A DNA stretch of 8,725 nt from NCBI GenBank assembly GCA_014380705.1, contig JACMJI010000430.1, positions 1 through 8,725 on the forward strand, in the 5' to 3' direction. Origin of the DNA: Gorillibacterium sp. (GTDB taxonomy: Bacteria > Bacillota > Bacilli > Paenibacillales > NBRC-103111). Position numbers and translations under genes: made by a program. The notes beneath the pieces are model-generated. The model worked only from the letters and a program-made list of their open reading frames with translations. It was not told where the DNA came from and searched no databases. Within the stretch, counting starts at the first letter, position 1. Each line of letters begins with the position of its first letter. Positions 1 through 7,350 of this stretch are shown here, piece after piece.

Positions 1-25
1 AGGGTACAGACATAGAAAAGTAAGA

Positions 26-34
26 GAGGTGGAG
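26..34 (+). promoter_or_regulatory. Ribosome binding site that fixes the first permease start
   Basis: GAGGTGGAG contains GAGGTG, a six-base match to the anti-Shine-Dalgarno complement, ending 9 bases before the ATG at 41. An in-frame GTG at 29 lies inside this site and has no comparable site upstream of it, so ATG 41 is the better start. Confidence 0.7.
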
Positions 35-40
35 CATCAA

Positions 41-1003
41 ATGAAAACCATTGTACCGACAACATCGTTTAATACAATAAGAAAGCAAAGGGGATTATGG
101 ACAAGAGCATGGAAATATACATCGCTTACCATTTTGGCTCTTCCAGGAATCCTCTTTCTATTAATCAATAACTATCTGCCGATGTTGGGTATCTTTGTAG
201 CCTTCAAGGATCTGAACTATGCGAAAGGGATCCTCAATAGTGACTGGGTAGGCTTCCAAAATTTCAAATTCCTCTTCGCAAGCTCAGATGCTTACGCAAT
301 CATCAAGCATACGGTTCTCTATAATTTTTCGTTCATCATTCTTAATACTCTACTGGCGATTATGGTTGCCATCTTGCTCAACGAGGTGAAGAGTCGTTAT
401 CTGATTAAATTTTACCAAAGCACCATACTGCTTCCTTATTTCGTATCCATGGTTGTCGTTGGATACCTGGTCTTTGGATTCCTCAATCCAGAGTTAGGTT
501 TCGTAAACAAAGCAATACTTGAACCGCTAGGCAAGGAAGGGATCATGTGGTACGCAGAACCAAAATATTGGCCATACATCCTGACGACAGTAAATACATG
601 GAAGTCAGTTGGTTACCTAGGGGTTGTATATCTGGCAGCCATCGTTGGAATCGATCAAGAGTTTTATGAAGCTGCAGTCATCGACGGGGCGGGAAAATGG
701 AAGCAGATGACAAAAATTACCCTCCCGCTTATCATCCCTATTATCATCATCATGACACTTCTGGCTGTAGGTCGGATTTTCAATGCCGACTTCGGGCTAT
801 TCTATCAGGCTACAATGGCATCTGGGATGATTAAATCAACGACGGACGTTATTGACACGTATGTTTATAACGCTCTAATGATAAGTGGAGACACTGGTTT
901 GGCATCCGCTGCAGGCTTGCTACAAGCGGTTGTTGGTTTCATCCTTGTCGTTTCCGTGAATCTGATTGTTAGAAATATTAGTAAAGAAAACGCATTGTTC
1001 TAG
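41..1003 (+). CDS. Sugar ABC transporter permease, LplB-like (CUT1 family)
   Basis: This is an integral membrane subunit of a binding-protein-dependent oligosaccharide importer. The protein is 320 residues with about six hydrophobic segments, the first near residues 28-50 after a basic N-terminus. The cytoplasmic EAA loop, which contacts the ATPase, is a full match to the EAA-x3-G-x9-I-x-LP consensus at residues 210-229 (starts EAAVIDG, ends ITLP). The C-terminus NISKENALF resembles the usual ending of LplB-type permeases. An in-frame GTG at 29 would add four residues but falls within the ribosome binding site, so ATG 41 is chosen. The next permease begins 11 bases after the stop, so the two are co-transcribed and probably form the heterodimeric channel. 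The sugar cannot be read from the permease; nearby enzymes suggest an alpha-linked oligosaccharide. Only 40 bases of upstream sequence are present, so the operon promoter and any regulator lie outside the window. Confidence 0.93.
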   Translation: MKTIVPTTSFNTIRKQRGLWTRAWKYTSLTILALPGILFLLINNYLPMLGIFVAFKDLNYAKGILNSDWVGFQNFKFLFASSDAYAIIKHTVLYNFSFIILNTLLAIMVAILLNEVKSRYLIKFYQSTILLPYFVSMVVVGYLVFGFLNPELGFVNKAILEPLGKEGIMWYAEPKYWPYILTTVNTWKSVGYLGVVYLAAIVGIDQEFYEAAVIDGAGKWKQMTKITLPLIIPIIIIMTLLAVGRIFNADFGLFYQATMASGMIKSTTDVIDTYVYNALMISGDTGLASAAGLLQAVVGFILVVSVNLIVRNISKENALF

Positions 1004-1014
1004 GGGGGCTATAA

Positions 1015-1890
1015 ATGATAAAACGAACGAATCCATTGATCCATATCATCTTGATCCTCGGTAGTTTAGCTAGTCTGCTCCCATTTTGGTTGCTGCTGAT
1101 GGTTTCCCTGACTAGTCAGGATTACATTACCCTACACGGCTATTCTTTTCTGCCCAAGCAGTTCGATATCGCAGCGTATCTATATTTATATCATGACGCC
1201 GAACAAATTCTGCGAGCTTACTCCGTTTCCATCATCGTTACTGTAGTTGGGGTTGTCATTAGTCTATTTATTACTTCCGCGTTGGCCTATACGATTTCTC
1301 GCAGAGATTATCCGTTTCGAAGTATTCTTAGCTTTTACGTCTTCTTCACGATGTTATTTGGCGGAGGGCTGCTCCCCTGGTACTTGGTCTACACGCGCTT
1401 ACTACATGTTCAGGACACCTTGTGGGCACTCATTCTTCCCGGTCTACTAAGTGGATTTAATGTGCTGATCATGAGGACCTTCTTCGCCAACAGCATACCG
1501 CCTGCTCTTCTAGATTCCGCTCAGATTGACGGAGCCGGGGAGTACCGGACTTACTTTAGTATCATTCTTCCTTTATCTTTACCAGTTATCGCTACCATCG
1601 GTTTGTTCGTTACCATCAGCTATTGGAATGACTGGTTCACAAGCTTGGTGTTCATCAACGATACTAAGCTGTACAGCCTGCAGTATTTCCTTAATAAGAC
1701 GCTGATGAACGCCACGTTCCTCGCCGCCTTGGCCAATAACCAATACGCTTCATTAATCCGGCCTACTGCACCACTAGAATCCATCCGAATGGCTATGGCA
1801 ATCGTTGCAATTGGGCCCATTGTTCTCGTCTTCCCGTTCGTACAGAAGTACTTCGTCAAAGGCCTCACGATAGGCGCAGTTAAAGGCTAA
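1015..1890 (+). CDS. Sugar ABC transporter permease, LplC/YtcP-like (CUT1 family)
   Basis: This is the second channel subunit, 291 residues with about six membrane segments, the first near residues 8-32. The EAA-type loop is at residues 167-186 but begins DSAQIDGAG instead of EAA; Gly173 and the closing ILP are kept, as is common in the second permease of such pairs. The C-terminus (FVKGLTIGAVKG) is the hallmark ending of LplC/YtcP-like permeases, so the protein appears complete. Its start is preceded by a run of six Gs (1003-1008) that overlaps the stop codon of the first permease, six bases before the ATG, suggesting translational coupling. The ATPase partner is not encoded here. In Bacillus, related importers use a shared MsmX-type ATPase, and that is the likely arrangement here (inference). 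Confidence 0.93.
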   Translation: MIKRTNPLIHIILILGSLASLLPFWLLLMVSLTSQDYITLHGYSFLPKQFDIAAYLYLYHDAEQILRAYSVSIIVTVVGVVISLFITSALAYTISRRDYPFRSILSFYVFFTMLFGGGLLPWYLVYTRLLHVQDTLWALILPGLLSGFNVLIMRTFFANSIPPALLDSAQIDGAGEYRTYFSIILPLSLPVIATIGLFVTISYWNDWFTSLVFINDTKLYSLQYFLNKTLMNATFLAALANNQYASLIRPTAPLESIRMAMAIVAIGPIVLVFPFVQKYFVKGLTIGAVKG

Positions 1891-1892
1891 CC

Positions 1893-1905
1893 CCGGCAAA
1901 GCCGG
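1893..1905 (+). other. Short intercistronic hairpin between permease and binding-protein genes
   Basis: CCGGC (1893-1897) pairs with GCCGG (1901-1905) around an AAA loop, right after the permease stop codon. It is followed by only TTT, too short for a convincing terminator. It could act as an RNA stability or partial attenuation element that lets the binding protein be made in excess over the permeases, a frequent arrangement in sugar importers. That role is inference. Confidence 0.4.
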
Positions 1906-1944
1906 TTTAGTATATAAAAACAAATTTATAGGGAGGTTTATTGC

Positions 1945-3534
1945 ATGAGAAACACAAATAAGACGATTGCTGTTTTGTTATTTTCCATTCTTACAGCAGG
2001 GACTGTCATGTCTGGTTGTTCAAGCTCCAAAACCGTTGAGTCGACGAGCAGCCCCAGTCCCACGCAAAGCACTACAGAACAATCAACCGCTCCTGTTAAA
2101 GAAGCTTTGAAGCCCTATGAAGTGGTTATGGTCTATCCTGACGGACCACAGAAGGATTTGCAAAAAGTTAACGATGCGATGAACACTTACTTGAAAGAAA
2201 CTTACCCGGATCTGAATGCCACTATTAAACTAAATCCTATCGACTGGAGTGCATGGGGCGACAAAACCAACCTGATGTTTGCATCTAATGAGAAGTTTGA
2301 CCTCATTTTTACGGCAAGCTGGTTCGGATTCGAAGGCGTGTATAACAAAGGCGCCCTTCTCCCTCTAGATGATCTACTATTAGAGTACGGTCAGGACATT
2401 GAAGCAGTAGAGAAAGAATTCCACGATGGAGCAAGACGAAAAGGAAAGATATACGGTATTCACACACACCAGGAACTTGGTGGTCTCCAGGGTATTGCCT
2501 TTAGCAAGGAGCTTGTGGACAAGTACAAGTTTGATCTCACCACGATCAAGAAGATGGCAGACCTCGAGCCAATGCTTAAAGTAATTAAAGAGAATGAACC
2601 CGGAGTTACTCCAGCTGTTGGACCAAACTTCCCTTTAGACTGGTATTTTAAATCAGGTCACATGGATAATGCTATGGAGCCAATCGGCTTATATCTTGGT
2701 GAGGATGCAACAGTACGTGACAACACATTTGTCAACATGTATGAAACACCTCTCTATATGGACCTAGCTCGTATGACTCGTAGTTGGTTTAAAGCTGGAT
2801 ATATTAACAAGGATGCCACGACCCAAGGTTTAGATGTTTGGGCCAAGTTCAAAGCCAAGAAAGCATTTGCCTATATTGGAACGGATATGGAAATTCTTAA
2901 GGACGTTAATTCTCCGCAGTTGATGGAGGGTAAGTCAAAGAGTCTTGGCGTAGATATCATCCAACTTCCTTTGACTTTTGATCAACTCCGTACCGGCAAG
3001 CTGTCTGCTACAATGCAATCCATTTCCGGGACATCTGAAGATCCAGCCCGTGCGATGCAGGTTCTAAATCTGTTCTTTAAAGACAAAAACATGCTGACTT
3101 TGTTCAATTTCGGTGTCGAGGGTACCCATTATGTGATGAATAACGGCCAAATTGATCAACCGAGCGGGATCACGCCGCAAACAAACCCGTTCTACCATGA
3201 CAACATGTGGCAGATCGGAAATCAGATGCTGAACTACACCCGTGTTGGTGAAGATATTAACAAGTATCAAAACTACGAAAAGTTTAATGAATTTATATCC
3301 TCAAGACCATCCAATATGCTCGGATTTACTTTTGACTCGGAGCCTGTGAAGAATGAGCTTATTGCTATGGACAACATTAGAAAAACATATGACCCGGGTT
3401 TTACCACAGGTCAATTGGATCCTGATAAAGAAGTCCCGAATATGATTAAGAAGCTGAAGGCGGCTGGGCTGGACAAAGTCATGGCTGAAACCCAAAAGCA
3501 ATACGACGAATGGCGCAAAGCAAACGGCAAGTAA
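1945..3534 (+). CDS. Extracellular solute-binding lipoprotein of a sugar ABC importer, DUF3502 type
   Basis: This 529-residue protein is the membrane-anchored sugar receptor of the importer. Residues 1-24 are a lipoprotein signal peptide (basic MRNTNK, then a hydrophobic core) with lipobox MSGC; Cys25 would be lipidated. A flexible Ser/Thr/Pro-rich tether follows to about residue 48. The body has the bilobal type-1 sugar binder pattern, including the N-terminal segment PYEVVMVYPDGP and the segment FDLIFTASWFG. The C-terminal part, from about residue 390 and including NMLGFTFDSEPVKNE near 456-470, matches the DUF3502 region of LplA/YtcQ-like binders. Length is typical for that class (about 500-540). 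GGGAGG at 1931-1936 sits 8 bases before the ATG, stronger than the site of the preceding permease. A terminator follows 22 bases after the stop, making this the last gene of the transport operon. The ligand is unknown; a GH76/GH31-derived oligosaccharide is inferred from the neighbours. Confidence 0.94.
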   Translation: MRNTNKTIAVLLFSILTAGTVMSGCSSSKTVESTSSPSPTQSTTEQSTAPVKEALKPYEVVMVYPDGPQKDLQKVNDAMNTYLKETYPDLNATIKLNPIDWSAWGDKTNLMFASNEKFDLIFTASWFGFEGVYNKGALLPLDDLLLEYGQDIEAVEKEFHDGARRKGKIYGIHTHQELGGLQGIAFSKELVDKYKFDLTTIKKMADLEPMLKVIKENEPGVTPAVGPNFPLDWYFKSGHMDNAMEPIGLYLGEDATVRDNTFVNMYETPLYMDLARMTRSWFKAGYINKDATTQGLDVWAKFKAKKAFAYIGTDMEILKDVNSPQLMEGKSKSLGVDIIQLPLTFDQLRTGKLSATMQSISGTSEDPARAMQVLNLFFKDKNMLTLFNFGVEGTHYVMNNGQIDQPSGITPQTNPFYHDNMWQIGNQMLNYTRVGEDINKYQNYEKFNEFISSRPSNMLGFTFDSEPVKNELIAMDNIRKTYDPGFTTGQLDPDKEVPNMIKKLKAAGLDKVMAETQKQYDEWRKANGK

Positions 3535-3555
3535 AGTCGTCCTTGTAAAAGGATT

Positions 3556-3593
3556 AAGAAGGGGACGTAGTCTATGGACTATGTCCCCTTCTT
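3556..3593 (+). terminator. Rho-independent terminator of the ABC transporter operon
   Basis: The left arm at 3556-3572 (starts AAGAAGGGGAC) pairs with the right arm at 3577-3593 around a TATG loop. The stem is 17 bp with a single G-U wobble. A TGTTGCT stretch follows. The U tract is short, but the A-rich left and T-rich right arm ends supply it in part, and the same ends could also let the hairpin work on the opposite strand. Confidence 0.85.
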
Positions 3594-3701
3594 TGTTGCT
3601 CTATCAGACTTCCATGCCGCTTGGGCGGCACCACGGATGAATGAAAATGTTCGTTTTTTATAAGGATGTATAAATATCTAAGGCAAAGGGAGGATTATAA
3701 G
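3594..3701 (+). promoter_or_regulatory. Leader and possible promoter region of the GH31 gene
   Basis: This region lies between the transport-operon terminator and the glycosidase start. It contains a 6-bp hairpin at 3615-3630 (TGCCGC/GCGGCA, TTGG loop) without a T run. It also has A/T-rich hexamers that could serve as a -10 box: TATAAG at 3659-3664 or TATAAA at 3669-3674. No good -35 hexamer lies at 16-18 bases from either; the best is a 3-of-6 match near 3637. Either a weak or activator-dependent promoter lies here, or the gene depends on read-through of the preceding terminator. Confidence 0.3.
3685..3693 (+). promoter_or_regulatory. Ribosome binding site that fixes the GH31 start
   Basis: AAAGGGAGG ends 8 bases before ATG 3702. 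An earlier in-frame ATG at 3666 would place this site inside the coding sequence and has no comparable site before it. The 12 residues that start would add are therefore most likely untranslated leader. Confidence 0.8.
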
Positions 3702-6700
3702 ATGAGTGCAGGGAGTCAGGTAATTTGCTTTGGAACAGTCGCAATTAAAATCGGGCCAGCAGGTCCTAATCAGGCGGTTTTTGATGAACGGCTTCCTTAT
3801 TGGGATAAAGCCGTCGTGCTTGATGGCTTCTACCAAGCCGGTGGAGGACGTGAAGTGAAAGCAGCGACCACCTGCCGTATGGTCTGGCACGAAAAGGGGA
3901 TAAGTATCCTCGTCATCTGCGAGGATCGTTTACCTTTGAGCCCATTAAATGGGGAAGAGAAGACAGAATTACGAAGACCCGAAGAGATTCATGTCGCCTT
4001 CCATACGAATAGTATGGGGTTCAACACTTTCCTACGCGTTAAAGTAGGGGATCAGGGAGATTCAGTCGCTGCCCGAAAGACCGTTCATCCGGAGGAGCTA
4101 GGAAGTGATGAGCACCGGGATTCCAGAGAAGAAGAACCTGTAACGGACTATTCATCCCAAGTGATTCGAGATTCAACGGGGTGGAAAGCATTGATCGAGA
4201 TCCCTTGGTCCATACTTGGAGGAAAGCCGGAGACATTCTTCGGTACCCAAGTCATGCGCTGTCGACTGCATACGGAAGAGAACAGCACACCCTTTCCATT
4301 GGATTTGTATGTAAACTATACCCGCGAACTCTATGATCCTTTGATGTTTATGGAAGCAAGCTTGGCGGAAGAACCAGAGAATCGAATCGGTCAAACCATG
4401 CTAGAGACACTCCCTTCGGGGCGGCGACTGTGGCAAAGACCAGTGAAGCTTGTTTGGCCAACGAACGAGGAACGACACTTGCTTGCTGATTTACAGGACA
4501 ATTTAGCGGACCCCACGTCGCCTGACAACCTGGAGATTAGATTGCATCTGGCGGGGCGATGGCAGGATCTATTGACACTAGAGGGCTTCGACTTCTTCTA
4601 CAATATGGCAGCCTCCTACCCATGGCCATTGGTTGAACCCTGGAGAGCCCGTCATCTGGTGAATTGTGCGCTTGCCCAAGGTGACGCAGCGAGTGCCTGT
4701 GTGGAAGCCGACCGATTCTTGCAGTTTCTGGGCAAGGCAAGCCGTTGGTGGTTCGCGGATGGTACACCAGGTAATATCCAGGAAAATACTTGGTCGAGCG
4801 TAGGCAGTCTTCTTCAGGTTCAGATTGAGGAATACAGCGCAAGCCTGACTTTCGGAAGCGAGGGACAGCAGACTAAGCATCGGCTAACGCTGTCGTTTCC
4901 TCAAGAAGGTGGTGTTCGCCTGACTGGGGACCATGAAGGATATTTCCACCCTTGTGGATTAACAAAGCTATCTGTAATAGAGCGATCAGCGGAGCTAACG
5001 CAAATCCGCAGCGGTCCATACACGGTGACGTTTATTTCTGGACCGGAATGGAGTCTGGATATCATTGGAAGCACGGGTAAAGCTGGCAGAGTCAGTATTA
5101 ATTACAACTCTCTCCGCCTACTACTAGGAGAAGAGGGTCTCACTAAAGCTGTTGATCTTGCGCTCGACCTTCGAGAGAAGGAGGAGGTCTTCGGGTTTGG
5201 TGAACGTTTCGATGCTTTTTCTCAGCGGGGCAATATTCTAACTTTATGGCAAAGGGACGCCTGGGAAGGCTGTTTTGCCGGAATCCGCAATCAATCGTAT
5301 AAGAATATACCTTTCTTCCATAGCTCCAATGGTTACTCTTTATTCTGGAACTCCTCTTACCGATTACGTGCTGACGTTGGCAAGGCAGAGACGGAGAAGC
5401 TTCGCCTGACGATTCACGGGCCAGTTCTCGATTTGTATGTATGGCCGGATTCTCCCCAAAAGGCACTTGAGGGATATACTCATTTAACGGGGAAGCCGCT
5501 ATTACCCCCGAAGTGGGCCTTTGAGCCTTGGGCAGGAGGAGGAGGCAGCCGCTGGAAGGAAGGTCCACTCAAGAATCTTACGAAAGAAATGATCGGTGTG
5601 ATGGATCGCTTCGAACGAGAAGATATTCCCCATTCTGCTCTATATGCTGAAGGTGCAGGGCCCGACGAAATGCTGTTTGCAGAAATGAATAAAAAGAAGA
5701 TTAAAGTGCTGACCTGGGATTTCTCTGTCATCATTCCGTCCATGTTGGAGGCAATCGCAGAAAGCTTTCCAGAGGCAGATTGGCCGCTCCTGGATAATCC
5801 GGAGAGCAAAACTTTTTTTTCCAATGTCAATTATACGGACTTCACACATCCCCGTGCGATGGAGTTCTATCGTCTGCGTTGGAAGCCGAGACTTGATATC
5901 GGTTTTGCCGGTACGATGATCGATTTCGGTGATGTGGTAGCCGATTCGGCGATTTTTCACGATGGTCGCCGCGGACAAGAGATGCATAACTTTTACTATT
6001 ATGACTATACAAAAGCTTACCAAAGGATGTTTGAAGAGCGGCGCGGCGATGATTTTGTCCTCTTCCAACGCGGAGCGGCTGCGGGATCCCAAGCCCATGC
6101 AGGATGTTTCGCCGGAGATCATCCCTCCAACTTCCCCGGGATGACGGCAGCTCTCCGCGGAGGATTAACGATCGCAACGTGCGGCTTTCCTTTCTGGGGA
6201 AGCGATATTGGCGGCTATGATGGACACCCCTGCGAAGAAGTTTATGTACGCTGGGTGGAATGGGGAACCTTTACACCGTTCATGCGGTTCCATGGAACCT
6301 CCCCCAGGGAGCCGTGGATTTATAACGAAGCAACGGTTCAGCTTTACAAAAAATACGCATGGATTCGTGAAAACCTGTTGGATTACAGCTACTCCGCAGC
6401 CGTTCATGCTCACCATACAGGGGAGCCGATGATGGTCCCCATGGCGATGGCTTTTCCCAACTACCCGGAGATTCTATCATGCGATGATCAATATTTGTAT
6501 GGGAGTGATCTTATGATCGCGCCTGTTCATGAGGAAGGGGGCTGCCGTCGCCTTCAGCTTCCACCGGGAAAGTGGACTCATCTATGGAGTGGAAAAACGA
6601 CTTGTGGTCCCGAGGATATTCAGCTTGAGGTTCCCTTGGGTGAGATCCCCGTCTACCTTCGTTCGGGGGCAACTCTCCCCGTCCGCTTAAGCGAGTCATT

Positions 6701-7043
6701 GCAATTAGGGGAAAGTCTGTCGCAAGGCAGCCTAGACGCTTGGATCCTAACTCCCCCAGAAGCTAAAATTGAGCAGGTGCGGTGGTTGGACCGGGACTGC
6801 TCCGTCCAGGTGACTTTGGTACCCGTTGTTGGGGGCTTCTACATGGAGGTTACGGAGGGAAGAGCAGTTCAAGCACTGGTCGTGTACGGTATGGAATGGC
6901 AGGCAAAGGAAATTGTTCTTAACGGAACCGCAGTACCCCACATAACGGCAGAGACCTCCGGTAACGGCTGGTACGTGGATGAGAACCGAACGATTCTACG
7001 CATGGTAGCGACAGGGAGCTTTCGGGTTGAGTTTATGGGTTAG
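3702..7043 (+). CDS. Cytoplasmic multidomain GH31 glycosidase with N-terminal CBM9/DOMON-like domain
   Basis: The product is 1113 residues with no signal peptide or membrane segment, so it is predicted to be cytosolic, hydrolysing alpha-linked residues of imported oligosaccharides. Residues 28-222 resemble a CBM9/DOMON-like beta-sandwich: W34, the strand around A54-W62, then G160-W161, E166 and P168-W169. Residues 223-357 are a helical, Trp-rich stretch I cannot assign. The GH31 module follows: N-terminal sandwich with the GFGERFD signature at 497-504; barrel from about 598; probable nucleophile D741 in MIDFGD; R790 and GSQ 795-797; G805-D806; probable acid/base D835 in SDIGGY; H864 in RFHG. 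The C-terminal sandwich has DQYLYGSD at 929-936 and IPVYLRSGA at 982-990. The catalytic pair is 94 residues apart, close to alpha-glucosidases rather than YicI (about 66). The usual Asp after the second barrel strand appears to be E650, and the DxxE motif is DxxD (D744). Alpha-glucosidase, alpha-xylosidase or another GH31 specificity remain possible. The start is set by the strong site at 3685. Confidence 0.88.
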   Translation: MSAGSQVICFGTVAIKIGPAGPNQAVFDERLPYWDKAVVLDGFYQAGGGREVKAATTCRMVWHEKGISILVICEDRLPLSPLNGEEKTELRRPEEIHVAFHTNSMGFNTFLRVKVGDQGDSVAARKTVHPEELGSDEHRDSREEEPVTDYSSQVIRDSTGWKALIEIPWSILGGKPETFFGTQVMRCRLHTEENSTPFPLDLYVNYTRELYDPLMFMEASLAEEPENRIGQTMLETLPSGRRLWQRPVKLVWPTNEERHLLADLQDNLADPTSPDNLEIRLHLAGRWQDLLTLEGFDFFYNMAASYPWPLVEPWRARHLVNCALAQGDAASACVEADRFLQFLGKASRWWFADGTPGNIQENTWSSVGSLLQVQIEEYSASLTFGSEGQQTKHRLTLSFPQEGGVRLTGDHEGYFHPCGLTKLSVIERSAELTQIRSGPYTVTFISGPEWSLDIIGSTGKAGRVSINYNSLRLLLGEEGLTKAVDLALDLREKEEVFGFGERFDAFSQRGNILTLWQRDAWEGCFAGIRNQSYKNIPFFHSSNGYSLFWNSSYRLRADVGKAETEKLRLTIHGPVLDLYVWPDSPQKALEGYTHLTGKPLLPPKWAFEPWAGGGGSRWKEGPLKNLTKEMIGVMDRFEREDIPHSALYAEGAGPDEMLFAEMNKKKIKVLTWDFSVIIPSMLEAIAESFPEADWPLLDNPESKTFFSNVNYTDFTHPRAMEFYRLRWKPRLDIGFAGTMIDFGDVVADSAIFHDGRRGQEMHNFYYYDYTKAYQRMFEERRGDDFVLFQRGAAAGSQAHAGCFAGDHPSNFPGMTAALRGGLTIATCGFPFWGSDIGGYDGHPCEEVYVRWVEWGTFTPFMRFHGTSPREPWIYNEATVQLYKKYAWIRENLLDYSYSAAVHAHHTGEPMMVPMAMAFPNYPEILSCDDQYLYGSDLMIAPVHEEGGCRRLQLPPGKWTHLWSGKTTCGPEDIQLEVPLGEIPVYLRSGATLPVRLSESLQLGESLSQGSLDAWILTPPEAKIEQVRWLDRDCSVQVTLVPVVGGFYMEVTEGRAVQALVVYGMEWQAKEIVLNGTAVPHITAETSGNGWYVDENRTILRMVATGSFRVEFMG

Positions 7044-7129
7044 CATCAGCAGAACGCTCCATTCTCCGCACTTAGGCTGACTAGAACGCTATGAAGCTCC
7101 CGAATTCTCATGTTGGTTCGTGCTCTTTT

Positions 7130-7163
7130 GAAATGGCATCCTCTAATTAGAGGATGCCATTTC
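7130..7163. terminator. Perfect 34-base palindrome, probable bidirectional terminator
   Basis: The sequence starting GAAATGGCATCCTCT and ending AGAGGATGCCATTTC is exactly self-complementary, giving a 15-bp stem with an AATT loop. It lies 86 bases after the GH31 stop. The flanking T content is modest (TTTTG before, CATTTC after), so the U tract is poor. The A-rich and T-rich arm ends would allow it to function from either strand. A regulator-binding site is an alternative, but the arm length favours an RNA hairpin. Confidence 0.65.
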
Positions 7164-7336
7164 CATTTCAAGCACCATGTAAACGCAAGGTCAACATGCA
7201 AACCCACTTCGGTTTCTTTTGCAGCCATTTCCATAAAAAGTCATAAAATGATCTACTAAAGGTCACAAAGCGAGTGGATTAATTTTCCTTACACAGGTTA
7301 AAGTTGGCATGTGGTGAAATATCACAAATATTGATT

Positions 7337-7343
7337 GGGAGGG
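7337..7343 (+). promoter_or_regulatory. Ribosome binding site of the TTG-started GH76 gene
   Basis: GGGAGGG ends 7 bases before TTG 7351, ideal spacing. The nearer ATG at 7346 is only 2 bases away and reads ATG-AAT-TGA, stopping at once. The next ATG in the GH76 frame (7480) would remove the signal peptide. Confidence 0.75.
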
Positions 7344-7350
7344 AAATGAA

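Larger units (their letters stand above)
7044..7350. other. Intergenic region before the GH76 gene
   Basis: These 307 bases hold no credible gene. Visible elements are an 8-base direct repeat AGAACGCT (7051-7058, 7083-7090), a perfect 34-base palindrome (7130-7163), an 11-base direct repeat GCCATTTCCAT (7156-7166, 7224-7234), and a weak hairpin AAACC/GGTTT (7200-7215). A left half of a catabolite-repression (cre) site, TGTAAACG, lies at 7178-7185. TAAAAT at 7244-7249 is a possible -10 box without a good -35. TTGGCA at 7304-7309 with AATATT at 7327-7332 has a 17-base spacer, but would start transcription inside the ribosome binding site. No promoter can be called with confidence. The long gap and palindrome suggest the GH76 gene has its own transcription unit. 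Confidence 0.6.

Noticed and set aside
29..40. GTG at 29 as start of the first permease
   Set aside because: It lies within the GAGGTG ribosome binding site that serves ATG 41, and nothing comparable precedes it.
3666..3701. ATG at 3666 as start of the GH31 protein
   Set aside because: The AAAGGGAGG site at 3685-3693 would be inside the coding region; it is well placed for ATG 3702, and the added residues look like translated leader.
5640..6122. 160-codon open frame on the minus strand within the GH31 gene
   Set aside because: It is wholly antisense to conserved GH31 barrel sequence, lacks a recognisable domain, and is best explained as a shadow of the plus-strand gene. The other antisense frames at 4537-4880, 5143-5568 and 5842-6177 are rejected for the same reason.
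3702..7043. GH31 gene as sulfoquinovosidase or as part of a cyclic tetrasaccharide (cycloalternan) cluster
   Set aside because: The spacing of the catalytic residues is alpha-glucosidase-like rather than YihQ-like, and the secreted paired GH31 transferases of cycloalternan clusters are absent; only one cytosolic GH31 gene is present.
7178..7191. Catabolite-repression (cre) site before GH76
   Set aside because: TGTAAACG matches the left half of the consensus, but the right half (CAAGGT) does not, so it is kept only as a remark in the intergenic entry.
7314..7325. GTGA-AATA-TCAC inverted repeat resembling a CRP site
   Set aside because: The arms are only 4 bases, CRP-type control is not expected in this group, and chance occurrence is likely.
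7304..7332. Sigma-A promoter TTGGCA-17-AATATT for the GH76 gene
   Set aside because: The -10 match is 4 of 6 and transcription would begin in or next to the ribosome binding site, leaving no room for a leader.
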